A DNA stretch of 64,000 bases from Persicaria tinctoria. Taxonomy: Eukaryota > Streptophyta > Magnoliopsida > Caryophyllales > Polygonaceae. Positions 46,251 to 58,130 of the stretch are shown here, in pieces. How positions within the stretch are numbered: the stretch's first letter is position 1; each line of letters begins with the position of its first letter. The notes beneath the pieces are model-generated. The model did not search any database and was not told the origin of the DNA. It saw only the letters and a program-made list of their open reading frames with translations. The position numbers and the translations under genes were made by a program. The stretch is from contig JBANSL010000007.1 of assembly GCA_037127255.1 (NCBI GenBank), positions 60,807,038 to 60,871,037 on the forward strand, written 5' to 3'.

Positions 46251-46689
46251 AAATTTCTTACCTCTTAAACCGAATGAAAGAGCAAGGGAGCTTCAATGGC
46301 GTTAAATAGGCAAAAGTAATGATGGAGCCTAAATGCCGAAGGAACTGAACAGCAAAGGCTAATGGCGTCAGATTTATAGGCTTGCAGAGATTCCCTCGCC
46401 TGAAGATTCCCTCGAGCTGCAGTGTAAAATCCGGGCGTTCAGAGATTCTCGCGTGCTGTTGTGTCGTCCCATCCGCGAAGTCGCCGTGCGCAAACGCTGA
46501 TCCGCGCAGTCGCCGTGCGCAAATGCTGATCCCCGCTCTTGTAGTGCGCAGCTGCAGATCCGCAAATTCCTCAGCGCTCTCGCTGTGCACAATCGCGAAG
46601 GTCGGCCGTGTAACTGGCGATAATTTGATCGTGTATATCGCAAATCTGTAGAGGTTTTTAATACAACTAACTCAATAGAACATGAAGCT

Positions 46690-46832
46690 CTGCACTCGAG
46701 TTCAATTTTTTTTTAATAGATGAGGAACAGATATGAGACCAAGCTTGGAGGAGAGAAATTGATGTTGTTGGGCGCCCAAAGGCCTGGTAAGAATATCTGC
46801 AAGTTGAATGAAGATGTGATTGGATATGTTGG
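46690..46832 (-). pseudogene. Ty1/copia pol tail fragment
   Basis: The minus strand encodes FIQLADILTRPLGAQQHQFL, the conserved C-terminal end of copia RNase H/pol (...QLADI.TK.L....F..L...L). The piece is cut at 46832 by the short LTR of the next element. It is the outermost recognisable layer of the right-hand nest. Confidence 0.75.
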
Positions 46833-48338
46833 TGTTAGGACTCTTTGGTGGTAGTTGTCTAACAAACTTCGAACAAGATAGAGAATGAGTAAGTGAATGA
46901 GTATTGAATTGATTGAATTAATTCTTCTTTCCTCACATACAAGGTATTTATACCCAATGTCCTAACATTAGGGCTGGGCATCCGGTCTGGACCGAATCGG
47001 ACCGGACCGGATATTCCGGTGCGATGGACCGGAATTTTCGGAAACTTGGACTGCGGATCGGACCGGGACCGAGAAATATGGTCCCGGGTTTTCCGGTCCG
47101 CGGACCGTTAAGACCGGCTGGACCGAAAACTCCCCAACAGTCCCTGCTTGCATTTTAACTGTTAAGTAAAATTGAAAGCCTTTAAATTAAAAATACATTC
47201 ATTCATCCCACCAAAAAATGAAAATACATTCATTCATTGATTCATGAAAGCATCAACACCAGATCTCTTGCATGTTACTGATTTGCATTCATATAAGGAA
47301 ACAATTTTTTGTGATTGTCGTAGACAACTGGTAAGAATACACAACAATCTCAAAGTATTGAGATAACTCTTCCAAGAAAGCACCAACGCCAGGTCTCTTG
47401 TGTGTTCTTCAACCCCTTTCATACTTTAAATGTCATAAAAGAAAAACTCTTATCAGTGATTCATAGCCCATCAGATCAATTTCAGTTTTATCATTTTTTG
47501 ATAGTTTCCTAGGGATAATTCCTCTTAAAGCACAACAATCTATTCTTTTTCATTTTGAGCAAATTAATAAGACTATCTTGAAAAATTAAAAAAAAAATTA
47601 TAAAAAAGAAATGAGGCTTAATAGCATGTCTAGCCAGTTAGCAGCTTGGGTTTAGTCAAGGGATTAACATGAGTAGATTAAAATTTCAGACAGATCTAGA
47701 ACAATGGTATGCATATCTACATTCGGAAAATATTACAAATTGAAATTTCTTGAACCCTAGATTTGAAATCGGGACAAGATTCTTAAATATTAGACTTGAA
47801 TGTTCATGATTTCTCCAAATCTAGTCTAAAATGATATGTGAAAATATACATAAAAGTATAAAACAGCCTAGATCTGAAAGTGAAAAGAGAGTGAAGAGAG
47901 AGGCGGAGGCCTACTGTGGGCGACTGGGCGGTGCGACTGACGGTGGCCGTGCGGCACAACGCTGAGGGCCGACCGGTGAGGCGCGACGCGAGCACAAGGG
48001 CCGACTGGTGGTGAGGCTCAATACAAATTACAGAGAGAAAGGAGACTGAGGTCTGAGAGTGCTTGAACTGAAGACTGAAGCAGCAAAGAGAGAGGCGTGA
48101 ACGGTGAAATGAGTCATGGTTGATGCACGCACCCCTGTTCTTTCTTTCTTTTTCTTTTTTTTTTTTAAATTACCAAATCCGGTCCAAACCCGGAACCCGA
48201 CCGGAGAACCCGAAATCCATTTTTTTTTGGACCGTGGACCAGACCGTAATGTTTCCGGTCCGATCCAAGACCGTAATTTCCGGTCTGGTCCCGGTCCGAT
48301 TCCGGTCCGATCCAATTTCTGCCTAGCCCTACCTAACA
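46833..48338 (-). mobile_element. Short 3' LTR (about 135 bp) split by a hAT
   Basis: Own-strand ends TGTTAGGAC and GTCCTAACA form a 9-bp inverted repeat. A TATA box (GGGTATAAATACC) and a purine tract (AAGGAGGGGAG) just upstream fit an LTR. Without the hAT and one duplication copy only about 135 bp remain, very short for a gypsy LTR. Confidence 0.7.
46969..48331. mobile_element. Non-autonomous hAT element inside the LTR
   Basis: Ends TAGGGCTGGGCA and TGCCTAGCCCTA (inverted), with perfect 8-bp duplication CCTAACAT (46961..46968 and 48332..48339). Subterminal regions are packed with GGACCGG/CCGGTCC motifs (46980..47125 and 48178..48315). 1363 bp, no transposase. Typical hAT size of duplication and tip. 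Confidence 0.93.
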
Positions 48339-48376
48339 TCACTCCCCTCCTTAGGAAAAAACCTTGTCCTCAAGGT

Positions 48377-49356
48377 TTAATGTGAGGAAAAATCTGGAAA
48401 CTGGTGTAAAATGTGACCGACAGATTCCCACGTAGCTTCGTCGGCCGGTAAGTTAATCCATTTGATCAGCCATTCCACTAGTGGGTCGCCATTGGACAAT
48501 TGCTGAACTCTGGAGTCCAGGACTGCCTCTGGAGATGTGATGACCGAGCTTGCTTCATCAATGCTTGGAAGCTCCGGTTGCACTGCAATTGAGGGTCCAA
48601 TTCGCTTCTTTAGCTGAGATACATGAAAATTTGGATGAATCCTTGAAGACTCCGGCAATGCCAATTTGTACACCATTTCCCCAATTCGACTAAGCACCTT
48701 AAATTACCCATAAAACATGGCACTCAACTTCAAGAACTTTCTCAGAGCAAGCGATGTCTGTCTATATGGTTGTAACTTCAAGTACACCATATCCCCAGCT
48801 TTTAGAACCCTCTATGAACGCTTGGCATCGGCAAAAAATTTCATGCGTTCTTGTGCTTCTTTCAACCATGATTTCAAAATTTACAGAGCAACCTCCCTTT
48901 TCTGTACCCAGTCTTCTACTGAAGTTGTTGTCACACTGCTCGCTCGAAGGCCAAATTGAGGTGGTGGATAGCCATAGAGGGCCTGAAAAGGTGACATTTT
49001 CAGTGTCGTGTGATAAGAGGTGTTGTACCACCACTCTGCTAGTGTGATCCACTGAGCCCACCTTCTTGGCATTGCCGAAGACATGCACCTTAGATACGAC
49101 TCCAAGCATTGATTCACACGTTCGGTCTGCCCATCTGTCTGATGGTAGTAGGTCATTGACATCTTGAGAGATGACCTCGGTCTATTGAAGAACTCCTTCC
49201 ATAGATGGCTAGTAATGACTTTATCTCAGTCTGAGACAATGTCGTGTGGGATGCCATGAAGTTTATATATGTTGTCCATGAACAGATGCACCACCAGAGT
49301 TGTTGAGAAAGGGTGACTTAGTAATAGGAAGTGAGCATACTTGGTGAGTCTATCCA
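48377..49356 (-). pseudogene. Integrase and chromodomain of the chromodomain gypsy
   Basis: Minus-strand frame: VDRLTKYAHF, HGIPHDIVSD, YYHQTDGQTERVNQ (DDE core), then AEWWYNTSYHTTLKMSPFQALYG, the C-terminal module (GEMVYKLALPESSRIHPNFH, VSQLKKRIG) and a chromodomain (EWLIKWINLPADEATWES). Four in-frame stops: 49226..49228, 48881..48883, 48812..48814 and 48704..48706. Chromodomains target integration to marked chromatin. This copy is dead. Clade (Reina, Galadriel or Tekay) is not decided. Confidence 0.88.
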
Positions 49357-49559
49357 CACTACTAAAAAAAAAGATTTAGCAACGGATCATTAGCCACGAA
49401 TATTAGGTATGGCTATATTCGTGGCCAATAGGAACGACTGTTAATAGCCATGGCTATATTCGTGGCTGGAAGGCGTCCTGTTTTGCCACCTCCCACTAGT
49501 ACAAATACAGGGGGTGGAGCACGGTAAATTGATACGGTTTTTGACAAGCGTGCTTGTTT

Positions 49560-50230
49560 TTTTATTTTAAGAACGGTTTTATATTAAAAGTGCCAACCCC
49601 AAATTCAACTATAAGCAACACGTTTTTCCATAAAACCGTTCTCGTTTATTTCTAAAAAAATATTTGGACCGGTTTTGGTGTAAAGCGTGCTTAAAAAAAC
49701 TCAAAACGAACACGGTTTAATTTTCAAAGTGTGTTCCCAAAACAAGATTTGACTAAAAAAATATTTAACCCGTTCTCGTTTATTTGTAAAAAAATATTTA
49801 ACTCGATTTTCGTGTAAAGCGTGCTTATAAAAATTACAATGAACACGGTTTAATTCTCAAAGTGTGTTCCCAAAATCAAATTTAACTAAAACGAACACAC
49901 TTTTCTATAAAGTCATTCGGGTTTATTTCTAAAAACTATTAAGCCCGGTTTTCATGTGAAGCGTGCTTAAAAATAAATTAAAACGAACACGGTTTCATTT
50001 TACAAGTGTGTTCCCAAAACCAACTTTTACTAAAATCAACACGCTTTTCTATAGAACCGTTCTAATTTGTTTCTAAAGGAATAATTAGCCGGTTTTCATT
50101 TAAAGCGGGCTTAAAAAAATTAAAACGAACATGGTTTTATAAGAAAAGTGTCTTCCTAAAACAAAATTTAACTAGAGGGAACACATTTTTCTTTTAAAGC
50201 GTTCTTATTTAGTTTTATAAACCATTCTTG
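49560..50230. repeat. Subterminal tandem repeats of CACTA-2, about 140-bp unit
   Basis: Five or so degenerate units, each with 'aaccgttctcgtttattt', 'ggttttggtgtaaagcgtgctt' and 'gaacacggttt...aagtgtgttccc' variants. Related, shorter motifs (AAGTGTGCT, AAGCGTGCT) return near the right end (59225..59470). Confidence 0.85.
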
Positions 50231-50283
50231 AAAAAAATATTTTTTTTTATATTTATCGTATTTTTTTTTAGGAATTAGACTAA

Positions 50284-50592
50284 GAGCAAGTCCAACAACT
50301 TCTCTAAAAATTCTCTATTATGGAGAGAAAAATATCAAAATCTCTATAATTTTTATACTCTAACCCCAACAGCTTCTCTATTTTACCTATTTATACATTT
50401 ATTATGCACTATAATAAATGCATAATTTAATAAATAAAATTTCAATAAATTAATTAAATCAATATGTAACAACCAATGAATAAATGGGTAGACATGAGAA
50501 AGAGTGAATGCATTTTTTCTCTTTCCTCTCATTCCTCTTATTTCTCTCATTTCTCTATTTTCTCTATTTTACATAAGCTGTTGGGGATGCTC
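50284..50592. mobile_element. PIF/Harbinger-like MITE
   Basis: Ends GAGCAAGTCCAACAACTT and AAGCTGTTGGGGATGCTC are inverted matches; 3-bp duplication TAA at 50281..50283 and 50593..50595. 309 bp, no ORF. The 'GAGCATCYCCAACAG' tip is very common in plants. Confidence 0.8.
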
Positions 50593-50634
50593 TAAGTAAA
50601 TGCACAAAGTTACAAAGAAATTTCGTAGCTCAGG

Positions 50635-51860
50635 TGATGCCGTTCAAATATCGATAACTCCTGGTGACATTGAGGACAACATGAAGGTTCCATTCGATGG
50701 TCCTATCACTCGTTCAAGGGCTAAGAAGATTCAAACTGCAACTAAAGCCTTTCTTGTCCGTCACCATGGAACTTTAGAGCAAGGGTTCAGGCCACCCTGG
50801 ATCACTTGGCTCAAGGTTACACCACCAGCATCGGAAGTGAGCTTGCGTCCACACTCAGAGCTCATGAAGACTCGTCTACACCCGCCTTGATCGAGTCATA
50901 CAGGGCATGGCCGAAAGGGCCTTGGCCGAGTGGGCTTTGTGGGCCGAGTTCATGTTACTAGTTAATTTGTTATTTTATGCAATTAGATAAATAAGGTGGA
51001 AATTAATTATATCTCTTCTAAATATAATACTTGGCCACCAAGTTATTAAATATCTATCTCATTAGGATTTATTTATATTAAAGTTATTTTATTTAGCCTA
51101 GATAGAATTAATCTATCCAAACCCCTTTCCTTTTCAAGGAAGGATTGGTTAGATCTCTCATAAGCTTTACTATAAATTCATGTTTATGCACTTTGATTTA
51201 ATTAGATTGAAATAGAATTGAAGAAACCCTTTATGGATTAAGGGTTCTTCGATTATCAATCCCCAAAGCTCTTATGTTCTTATTATTTTCGGCCAAACAC
51301 AAATCATCACCCAACATCTTGAATTCCATCGGCAAAATTGGAACCAAACACAAACCCTAAAAACAGATCCGTCGCAACAAGGGAAGCCCAGGCTCTTGGC
51401 GTCGCTCACGCCCAGGCGCTCCCAGCGAGCAAGGCGCCCTCGGCCTCGCCAGCGTCTCGCCCAGCCTCGTCGACCTCTCCCGCGCTTCGTGCTCGCCAGC
51501 GCCCAGGCACTCCAGCGCGCGCTCACCCTCGCTCGCCATCACCCTCGCTCCCAACGAGACCCCCGGTGCGCATCCGGACACCCGCACACCCTGAGGCCGA
51601 AGGCCTGTGTGCCCAGCTCCCGCGCTCCTGAGATCCGCGCACACCCATCCCTCGCTCTCTCTTTCTGTCGCTATTTCTCAGTTCCGCGCACACCCAGCCC
51701 GCGCACGCCCAACTCTTGTCGCTATTCAGAATTTTAATTACTTGTTTGAATTGTTCCAAATCAGGAGATATCAAAGAGCATTGCAAGATCTTAGCAAATA
51801 TACGGCGTGGTTCTTGATCTAGAGCCCACAGGCGAAGGATTGGGTATCCCAAACGTATCA
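50635..51860 (+). mobile_element. 5' LTR of the CRM-like element
   Basis: 1226 bp. The first 256 bases are a copy of the pol C-terminal coding end, here without upstream frame. TATA box TACTATAAATT at 51169. The GC-rich block 51370..51720 gives long proline/alanine/serine frames on both strands that are not genes. Confidence 0.92.
51169..51178 (+). promoter_or_regulatory. 5' LTR TATA box
   Basis: ACTATAAATT, about 535 bp into the LTR; the 3' LTR has ACTATAAAGT at 58407. Confidence 0.55.
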
Positions 51861-51862
51861 AG

Positions 51863-51879
51863 TGGTATCGGATTTCAGG
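51863..51879 (+). other. Primer-binding site, tRNA-iMet type, degenerate
   Basis: TGGTATCGGATTTCAGG two bases after the LTR; the first seven bases match the initiator-methionine PBS. Confidence 0.7.
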
Positions 51880-51889
51880 TTAATGCAAG

Positions 51890-52802
51890 TTCTTTACTCT
51901 CTCGATTTTTTTATTGAGTGATTTATTTTTCGTGCCTTATTTTTCACCATAGCCGCTGCATAAAAGTTGAATCTTTATTTTTCACCCATCAAAATTGGCA
52001 CTTTATTTTTGTTATTCTTTGTTTGGATCTTTAATTTCGAAGATATTGAGTTCTTGACTGCAAGTTGTGATCTTTTATTCCTAGTTGCTACATATCATGG
52101 CTATGACTGTGATTCTTGGATTAAAAGCATTATATGAACTTGCACCACTAAAGAACCCAAATTTCTCCAGTTTCTAGCCTATTTTTCCCTATTTTCTTTA
52201 TTTTTGCTTACTTTTGGATCATCGTAGCTTATTATTTATATTTTTTTTCTTGCTCTTAATTTTCGGTTGCTGCCTTCTCTTTAGTAACTCTTCCTTGTTA
52301 GTTCTTTGATTGCTACATGTTAGATGATCTAAACGGTTTTAAGCATTACAAAAGAACCCTACTTGTGTGATTTTGTGCTGTGCCGACACTGGAGCCTTGG
52401 TCATACCCCTCTTTTTCTGAACCGTGTTGCAACCGTAAGATAATAGTTGACAGAGTGTGTGCACTTGATTGCCCTTGTGATTGCTATTGTCGACTATTAC
52501 ACATTCATATTATTCAAGCATCACATTGTAGCTCTTATTTCTCCACATTAAGTCGCTTGTTCATACTTGCTATCCTTGATATCCGACTTGTGGTTGATTT
52601 AAATTGCAATTTTGGATTATTACTTGCTGTCTTCAATATTGCAAAATTCTGTGTCCAGGGGAATTGCTTGAATATTGTGCCTTGTTTTCTCGCTCTTTGA
52701 TTTCTAAAAACGTGAATCACTCTTAGGAATCACTAGAGCTTGCATTACTTGGTTTCTGGTCTTTGCTTCGGTTACTTGTTGCTCTTCTGATATTGTAGGA
52801 AC
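51890..52802. other. Untranslated leader of the CRM-like element
   Basis: Pyrimidine-rich DNA between PBS and the gag ATG, with no family-like ORF. Expected leader region. Confidence 0.55.
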
Positions 52803-54324
52803 ATGGCAGCCGAAGGAACTACCCCTACCCCCCCCCCCCCCCGATCCCTATTTCTGATGAGGCCTTAGACCGTATTATTCAAGCCGCCACTAAAGCTGCT
52901 AGGGACGAACATAGGAAAGAACTCGAAGCTGCTAAGGAGGAGCATAAGAAAGAGCTCGAAGCTGCTGAGGAGCGTTGGAACAAGCGCTTCCATGATCAAC
53001 TAGTCCAACAGGCTAACCTGGTTACTACTCGGTCTATAAACGGTGTTTTGCGACACCTGGAGGAAAGGAAACAACAGGAGGCTTCTGGTTCTACACCCCA
53101 AGGTGGTATGCCGTCCCCTGCCAGCCCTACACCTCCAGTCCACCCCACTCCACCTTCAAGTAACGTGCCCCTTGCAGGTAATACTTCTTATGCTGTTAAA
53201 CCCCCCCTTCTGGTCAATTATATATACCGCTTAAGTCTGCTACTCCTAATCCTTTCACTGGATAAAATGACAACGACCATCTAGACGGCTTCAATGGCAA
53301 CCAAGATCGTCGTGAGTATACACCGCCACAGCAACAACAACAAGGGAGGTTCTATCAGCGTCAACAGCAACCGTCGTATGGCCGTGCTAACTGGGATGAC
53401 AGCCGCAGCAATAATGATCTATATGAGCACCCACATTTAGAGGATGCTTACCATGAGGTAAATCCTAACTTTCATGATTTACCCCCTCCTAATTTTGGTC
53501 ATCCTAGATTTGATAATGCTCAAGCTATACAGAGACGAGATGTTAAGCTTAAATTAGAAACCTTTGATGGTAACACTGATCCTGAAGCTTATCTTGTTTG
53601 GGAAAATCATACTGACTATATGCTTGAACATTTACGCTGTGAGGAAACGGAGAAGTTGGAAGTTGTTATATTGCATTTAGTAGGTAAAGCTCGCACCTGG
53701 TGGTTCCGCACTCGTGAGATGCGTCGTCGCCAGGACAAGCAACCTGTTGAAACCTGGCCACAACTTCACTATCTTCTAAAGAAGAGACATGTGCCCGAGG
53801 AATACACAGAGTCCATGAGAATGCAATTGGCGACCTGCCGCCAAGGAACTCGCTCTCCTAATGACTACAGGGATGAGCTGGAACGACTCTCCCATCAGGC
53901 TAATGTTTATCTTACTGAACGTGCTTTGTGTACTCAATTTCTTGCTGGTCTTAATATTTCTATTAAAAATCCTTTATCTATCCATTCCATTAGAGATATT
54001 AACACTTTGACTCATAAAGCACATCTTCTGTATGAGCACCAGCAGCAGCAGTTACGGCAACAGAGGACTCGATTTGACCAAACCTCTCAAGGTCGCAGGT
54101 TTGTTCCCTTTAACCCTTCTAGTCAATCTAAACCTTCTACTTCTAACCCTTCTATGCAGCAAAAGGGAGTTTCCAACTCACCTCAATAGGGTTATCAGGT
54201 TGAAACTAGAAGAGTTGTTGCACCCTCTACAGATCGTAACAAAGATATCCGTTGCTTCACTTGTCATGGTTCTGGGCATGTCTCCCGCAATTGCCCTCTG
54301 AAAAGGAAGGTTCTTCTCAATGAT
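52803..54324 (+). pseudogene. gag of the CRM-like element
   Basis: ATG at 52803 (MAAEGTTPTPPPP) runs into a 15-base poly-C tract (52828..52842) that breaks the frame; the next piece is a charged helix (DEHRKELEAAKEEHKKELEA). A second frame change lies near 53205, and a TAA at 53263..53265. The core gag domain (LKLETFDGNTDPEAYLVW, then KARTWWFRTREM) is open at 53266..54186, ending at TAG 54187..54189, after which the same frame continues to a zinc knuckle [14 protein letters not shown] (CX2CX4HX4C). The poly-C length may also be an assembly or sequencing error. Gag forms the particle that carries the element's RNA. Confidence 0.85.
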
Positions 54325-57300
54325 TTGGGAGACCATTACTACGAGGAGGAGACTGCTGAGGACCTTGTAATTTCGAGTGGAGTGGAGGAGGACCAGTCGA
54401 CTGAGCCTATTGAGGAGATCGATACTTCACAGTACGACAACTTGCTTTGCATTATTAATCGACGGGTCCTACACATTCAGGAGTCTCCCTTGGCTGATCA
54501 AAGGGAGAACATATTCCACGCAAGATGCTTAGTTCGCGAGGCCACCTTAAGCCTTATCATCGACGGTGGGAGTTGCTACAATCTCATAAGTGAAAAGGTA
54601 GTGAATTTCCTCCATTTACCTACTACTCCTAGAGCTACTCACTATGGTTTAAATGGCATTACTGATGATGGTTCTGATATATTGGTCACCAAACAATGTT
54701 TAGTTTCCCTTTCTATTGGAACATATCATGATAAAATATTATGTCATGTTGCTCGCATGGATTGTAGTCATATATTATTAGGCCGTCCTTGGTTATATGA
54801 TCGTTCTGTTCTTCATGATGGTCGTGCAAATACATATGCTTTCACCTATGACGGGAGGAGAGTTACTCTCCTACCCCTTTCGCCACACACTATTCTGAAG
54901 GACCAGGTTCGCAAGAAGCAACAAAAGAACGCCGAAAGAGAAGCTGAAAGGATGGCAAAGCTCAAAGAGAGCTCGGCCCAGCAGGCCGCCCCCGCGGCAC
55001 AGCAAGCCGCGCCCGCGGCCCCTCCAGCCGCCCCTGTAGCCCCCTTGGCGCCGCCTCCTCCCCACTCGACGTCGACTCAACCCTCTTCTGCTTCACTTAA
55101 GGGCTCTGTAGAATGTCGATCTTTGGTCTCTCACCCTCGGCAAGGGACAATCACCTCAAATGCTCATCGACCTCATATTCTTCTGGTCATGAAACAGGTA
55201 TTACTTAATGTTGAATTGAGTCATATTCCTGCACCTATTGCTGCTCTTCTGCAGGATTATTTGGATGTGCTTCCAGCTGAACTCCCCCAAGGCTTGCCTC
55301 CTATTAGAGGTATTGAGCACCAGATTGACTTTGTGCCTGGAGCAGCCTTGCCTAATCGCGCTGCTTATAGAGCTAGTCCTGAGGAGACAAATGAGCTGCA
55401 ACGCCAAGTCACAGAATTGATGGACAAAGGCTTTGTTCGAGAAAGCCTATCTCCCTGTCCCGTGCCTGTCATTTTGGTTCCAAAGAAGGATGGCTCCTGG
55501 CGTATGTGTGTTGATTGCCGCGCGATCAACCAAATAACGGTTAAGTATCGCCACCCTATTCCTCGTTTAGATGATATGCTTGATGAACTTCATGGTGCTG
55601 CTATTTTTTCTAAAATTGACCTTAGAAGTGGATATCATCAAATTAGGATGAAACAGGGTGATGAATGGAAAACGGCTTTTAAAACTAAGTATGGCTTATA
55701 TGAATGGTTAGTAATGCCTTTTGGTTTAACAAATGCACCTTCTACTTTTATGAGGCTTATGAACCATGTGCTTAGAAGACACTTAGGAAAGTTTGTCGTT
55801 GTCTATTTTGACGATATCTTAATCTATAGTAAGAATATGCATGATTATTTAAGTCACTTAAAATTGGTCTTTGATTGTCTTAGGAAAGAGAAATTATATG
55901 CCAATTTAAAGAAGTGTTCTTTTGTATCCGAGTCTACCATTTTTCTTGGTTTTGTAGTGACTGCATCTGGATTGAAGGTGGATGAGGAGAAGATTCGTGC
56001 TATTCAGGAGTGGGCCAGGCCGACAACACCCACTCATGTCCGCTCATTCTTGGGCCTTGCTGGCTTCTATCGACGTTTTGTCAAGGACTTCAGCCTGATT
56101 GCCGCCCCCTACATGAGCTGGCAAAGAAAGATGTGACATTTCGCTGGTCTGACTCACATCAAAAGGCTTTCGACGCTCTCAAGGACCGCCTAACACACGC
56201 CCCAGTGCTGCAGTTACCTGACTTTGCTCAACCGTTTGAGCTGGAGTGTGACGCTTCTGGCAGTGGCATTGGAGGGGTCCTGCTACAGAACAAGCGTCCC
56301 ATCGCCTACTTCAGCGAAATGTTGGGCACCGCTGAGCTCAACTATTCTACCTACGACAAGGAGCTATTTGCACTGGTTCGCTGCTTACAGACTTGACAAC
56401 ATTATCTCTGGCCTAAGGAGTTTGTGATTCATTCGGATCATGAAGCTCTGAAGTACCTCAAAGGACAAGCAGTGCTCAACAGGCGAATTGCTCGATGGGT
56501 GGAGTTTATAGAGACCTTTTCCTATGTGGTTCACCACAAGAAGGGAAAGGATAATGTGGTAGCTGACGCGCTATCACGCAGGTATGTCCTCTTAAACCAT
56601 ATGGATGCACATGTTTTGGGTTTTGCTTTGATAAAGGAACTGTATGCTTCTGATAGTTTCTTTAAAACTACATATGCTCAATGTGTATCCAAAGGTGAAG
56701 TTGATTCATTTTTTGTTGATAATGGGTATTTGTTTAAGATGGGCAAGCTTTGTATCCCATCTTCTTCTATTCGCCGATTGTTAACCCAAGAAATTCATGA
56801 ATCTAGGGGACATGGGGGTTTCGAAAAAACTCTGGCTGGACTAAAGGAACATTACTTTTGGCCTAAAATGTCTAATTATGTGCTGAGATTTGTCAAAAGT
56901 TGTGTTACATGTGCTAAAGCCAAATCGAAATCTAATGCTAATGGTCTATACCAACCTTTGCCTATTGCTAATGCACCCTGGGAAGATGTTTCTATGGATT
57001 TTATTGTAGGATTGCCTAGAACTACTAAGGGTCATGATTCCATATTTGTTGTTGTAGACAGATTTTCCAAAATGGCTCATTTTATTCAATGTCATAAAAC
57101 TGATGATGCTATTCATGTTGCTCATTTATTCTTTAAAGATGTTATTCGCTTACATGGATTCCCATTGTCTATAGTTTCTGACTGTGATCCTAAATTCTTA
57201 AGCTCTTTTTGGAAAACTCTATGGTCTAAATTGGGTACAAAATTGTTATTTTGTACTTCTTGTCACCCACAAACTGATGGCCAAACTGAGGTCACAAATA

Positions 57301-58130
57301 GAACTCTTGGGGCTCTCCTTAGAGTCATGTTGCGAACTAACCTCCGGAGGTGGGAAGACTGCCTACCATTTGTAGAATTTGCATATAATAGGTCTAGGCA
57401 CTCTGCAACAAAGATGACCCCCTTCGAAGTAGTATATGGCCGAAATCCCTTAACTCCAGTGGACATGATGCCTCGGCCATATAAGGACAAGGAGAGCGTG
57501 GATGCAGCTAAGCAAGTGGACTTCATCAAAAGCTTGCATGAGCGTACCAAGGCACAGCTGGAGAGGAAGACTGCGCAATACAAGGCCGCAAAGGACAAGC
57601 ATCGCAAGGATGTGCAGTTCAACGTTGGTGATCTGGTCTGGCTGCATCTCAGGAAGGAAAGCTTTCCGCAACAACGGAAATCTAAGCTGGACCCCAGGGG
57701 AGATGGACCATTCAGAGTGGTTCAGAAGATGGGTCCTAATGCATACAAGCTGGATCTCCCTGCCGATAAGTACAACATCCATTCTACATTCATCGTCGCC
57801 GATCTATCCTTGTTCGTGCCTGACGATGACTCTAACGACGATTTGAGGACAAATCGAAGTCAAGTGGAGGAGATTGATGCCGTTCAAATATCGATGACTC
57901 CTGGTGACATTGAGGACAACATGAAGGTTCCATTCGATGGTCCTATCACTCGTTCAAGGGCTAAGAAGATTCAAACTGCAACTAAAGCCTTTCTTGTCCG
58001 TCACCATGGAACTTTAGAGCAAGGGTTCAGGCCACCCTGGATCACTTGGCTCAAGGTTACACCACAAGCACCGGAAGTGAGCTTGCGTCTACACTCAGAA
58101 CTCATGAAGACTCGTCTACACCCGCCTTGA
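54325..58130 (+). pseudogene. pol polyprotein of the CRM-like element (PR-RT-RH-INT)
   Basis: In order: protease ([10 protein letters not shown], about 54550); reverse transcriptase ([18 protein letters not shown] ... [13 protein letters not shown] ... [11 protein letters not shown]); RNase H ([26 protein letters not shown]); integrase with zinc finger (HESRGHGGF ... CVTC), DDE core (MDFIVGLP, VSDCDPKF, HPQTDGQTEVTNR) and GPF module (RGDGPFRVVQKMGPNAYKL). No chromodomain; the tail carries GPITRSRAKK. Two breaks: a frameshift in a five-C run near 56105 and a TGA at 56394..56396. The last 85 codons lie within the 3' LTR. The enzymes copy element RNA to DNA and integrate it. Confidence 0.92.
57861..57874 (+). 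other. Polypurine tract of the CRM-like element
   Basis: CAAGTGGAGGAGAT lies immediately before the 3' LTR start TGATGCC, and is itself translated as part of pol. Confidence 0.8.

Larger units (their letters stand above)
40139..46645. mobile_element. Coding Mutator-like element with transposase-OTU and PMD genes
   Basis: Left terminus (GTTGTTATATGCACGGTC... GATTTACACGG) and the complement of the right terminus (GCGATATACACGATC... AGTTACACGG) are related inverted repeats, both running into GC-rich subterminal DNA. Between them are two convergent genes: transposase (plus) and plant mobile domain (minus). I could not find a clean 9-bp duplication, so the ends are approximate to some tens of bases. 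Confidence 0.7.
46833..49356 (-). mobile_element. Chromodomain Ty3/gypsy element (3' part), minus strand
   Basis: Contains, in minus-strand order, integrase core from the VDRLTKYAHF motif (49356) to chromodomain (48377), a polypurine region and a short 3' LTR. The 5' part is cut off by the CACTA element at 49357 and would continue beyond it, outside the window. Confidence 0.8.

Noticed and set aside
50600..50890. Separate small gene with GPITRSRAKK
   Set aside because: It is the LTR copy of the pol C-terminal end; there is no upstream frame, and the LTR start lies at 50635.
51338..51737. Long Pro/Ala/Ser-rich frames on both strands in the CRM-like LTR, repeated at 58576..58882
   Set aside because: Both are LTR copies of one GC-rich segment; frames on both strands at once indicate base composition, not coding.
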